Below are positions 62,440-64,000 of a DNA stretch of 64,000 bases, piece by piece. The DNA lies in assembly GCF_040954645.1 (NCBI RefSeq), contig NC_092810.1, positions 76,266,660-76,330,659 on the forward strand. Direction: 5' to 3'. Source of the DNA: Diabrotica undecimpunctata. Its lineage: Eukaryota > Arthropoda > Insecta > Coleoptera > Chrysomelidae. The notes beneath the pieces are model-generated. The model had not been told where the DNA came from. It saw only the letters and a program-made list of their open reading frames with translations, and searched no databases. Both the position numbers and the translations under genes were made by a program. Each line of letters opens with the position of its first letter. Positions within the stretch are counted from its first letter, which is position 1.

Positions 62440-63005
62440 AAAGGGTTCAAGGCAAAATAACATATTTAAGTCTTTATTTTGGGTAATTTGATAAGTAGGT
62501 ACGTTATCTAACGTAAGCTTTGCTTTGAAAACCTGTATGTCAGATAAGTTATGTTAAAACTTTACACGCGCCTAACGCAGGGTAAAAGGCAAAATAACAC
62601 ATTTTGAAGTCTTTTTTTAAATAATTCGATAAGTATGTTACCTAATGTAATGATAAGTATGTTACCTTTGCTTTAAAAACCAGTATGTCAGATCTCTACG
62701 ATGTTAAAAGCATCTGGTTATACCTTAAGCTAAGGTATGTATATTGACTCTAAATATATTTTAACTGAATGTATCTTTCAGTAACTAAAGTGAAGTTAAT
62801 TTTATTAAGTTACAAGATTTACAGATACAGAGCCTATGTTTCGACCAGAAGGAGGTATTATTAGTATTAAAGGAAAATTAACACATTTTTGAACTCTTTA
62901 TTTTTCATAATTTCGAAATCTGTTGAATAACGTAAGTGAATTGAAAGCGTGTATGTCAGATATCTACGATGTTAAAAGCAACTGGCTTCAGGTTAAGCTA
63001 AGGGA
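62440..63005 (+). repeat. Three diverged direct repeats of about 140 bases
   Basis: Copies at about 62445-62575, 62582-62735 and 62865-63003. Each has GGCAAAATAACACATTTT-like, GTCTTTATTTT, TTCGATAAGTATGTTACCTA, GTATGTCAGAT and CTACGATGTTAAAAGCA blocks in this order. The second copy has an internal duplication of GATAAGTATGTTACC. No ORF. Confidence 0.75.
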
Positions 63006-63478
63006 ACATAATTGAATATAAGAATGCTAAACACCCAATCATCGATCGTTTGACTAATTTGACTAGGACCCCGTAACGGTGCGTTGCGTTATTGTTTCCT
63101 GAACAGTTTTAAACACACAAAACAATCTGATACAAATTTGATACTCAGAGGGTAAGCACCAACCTCAGATTTTTTTCAACCACAAGCATGCTGTTGCCTT
63201 CAAGATCGAGGTGAAGTAAGTCAACTATCAATTTTGAAAAACAACCTACAAACAACAACTTGTGGGTTATATATTTTTGCAGAATTTTTAAAATAATCAT
63301 TTTTGAAAACGATTTGCGTAGTAGAACATGCAATGCATCTAATATTAGTTAATTAAAAATGTAATTTTCATTACTATCAATTGTGGTCTAATCCCATATA
63401 AACATAAGATATTATTAATTAAACAAACATAATATCCCCTTCTTTAAAACATTATCTTCTCAAATTACTTAACCTTGC
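63006..63478. other. No recognisable gene
   Basis: AT-rich sequence; a 62-codon open stretch on the minus strand (63145-63333) has no motif. Confidence 0.45.
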
Positions 63479-64000
63479 TTGGCTAAATCGGCAGTTTCCA
63501 ATGCTCTGGATCAAATCCATAGTATTTCCCATTTTAAAAATCAACAAACACGTCTCGGTTTAGAGTCTTACAGACCGATTTCTGTCATTTGTGATATGAG
63601 AAAACTGTTGGAAAAAACAGTAAACTCTAGGCTACTGTGGACTTTAAAAGAATCAAATATTTTCATAACGGAACAAAATGGTTTTCGAAGAAATCGTTCT
63701 GCCATCGACAATATTCTTGACCTAGAGATCGGAATTCATGAGGTATTTTCAATTAAACAATTATGCATTACTATACCTTTTGGTCTAAAACGAGCATTCA
63801 ATACATATTGGGGATATATTTTAGAAAAACTACACTACTAATATCAGAGGTCATACTTTAGCTTACATCCAAAGCTTTCTAAAACAAAGAACTTTTCAAA
63901 AAAAGTAAATACCTGTTTTTTAAATATTCATGTTTCCTATGGTACTCCTCAGGGGTCTGTAATAAGTTCCAAATTATTGTTAGCTGCCATTAATAACTTA
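63479..64000 (+). pseudogene. Jockey-like LINE reverse transcriptase, cut by window end
   Basis: Plus strand. Open from 63479 to 63841: GLESYRPISVICDMRKLLEK (RT fingers), NSRLLWTLKESNIFITEQNG, FRRNRSAIDNILDLEIGI and a damaged motif A (IPFGLKRAFNTYW, where F-D-L-x-KA-x-D-T-W is usual, so the aspartate is lost). After a frameshift, the reading continues as TLAYIQSFLKQRTFQ and VSYGTPQGSVISSKLLLAAI (motif B) to the window end. Motif C lies outside. The missing aspartate and shifts mean it is dead. Confidence 0.82.

Noticed and set aside
1..64000. Host protein-coding genes, tRNA or rRNA
   Set aside because: I looked on both strands for exon-like conserved coding stretches and cloverleaf B-box patterns and found none outside mobile elements; short host exons could still be missed by eye.

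Overview
The window looks like a stretch of a large, AT-rich, intron-bearing animal genome, most likely an insect. Long (TA)n microsatellites separate copies of typical arthropod transposons: Penelope-like elements (PLEs), DD41D Tc1/mariner, Ty3/gypsy, BEL/Pao, and R1-, RTE- and Jockey-like LINEs. I see no host gene, tRNA, rRNA, CRISPR array or operon. Essentially everything recognisable is mobile-element sequence, much of it decayed or nested. Several apparent starts are not ATG, so start positions below are chosen from in-frame ATGs or from where homology begins.

Layout. 0.1-6.5 kb: decayed LINE remnants (R1-like, RTE-like, an antisense RNase H piece). 7.6-13.4 kb: a foldback element and two PLEs with inverted terminal copies, separated by (TA)n tracts. 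13.4-19.6 kb: a nearly intact Ty3/gypsy element (Gypsy-A copy 1) with one 1,827-aa Gag-Pol ORF. 19.6-24.2 kb: two DD41D mariner-type transposons with long terminal inverted repeats. 24.2-25.8 kb: an AT minisatellite and a third PLE. 26.1-29.9 kb: a decayed, internally deleted relative of Gypsy-A (Gypsy-B). 31.1-32.5 kb: an intact IS630-like DDE transposase ORF. 33.7-35.2 kb: a tandem repeat carrying two hammerhead-ribozyme motifs, followed by a short PLE with an endonuclease fragment. 36.1-37.6 kb: LINE remnant with a solo LTR, and a SINE-like insertion. 38.6-59.6 kb: a three-level nest, in which a DDE DNA transposon is split by Gypsy-A copy 2, itself split by a 12.3-kb Ty3/gypsy element (Gypsy-C) with 2.2-kb LTRs. 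61.5-64 kb: BEL/Pao integrase remnant, a diverged tandem repeat and the start of a Jockey-like reverse transcriptase.

The most striking system is the Gypsy-A/B lineage. Its polyprotein starts with a SAP-like motif and a variable coiled-coil, and after the integrase it carries a TARG1/OARD1-like macrodomain (ADP-ribose binding or hydrolysis fold) followed by a CCCH zinc finger. The same tail is present in the strongly diverged Gypsy-B, so it is an established part of the lineage and not a one-off capture. The second theme is RNA self-cleavage: hammerhead-like cores sit in the inverted ends of every PLE copy here and in the 355-bp tandem repeat. Three of the PLE-type families share an apparent compensatory C-G to U-A change in the hammerhead core.
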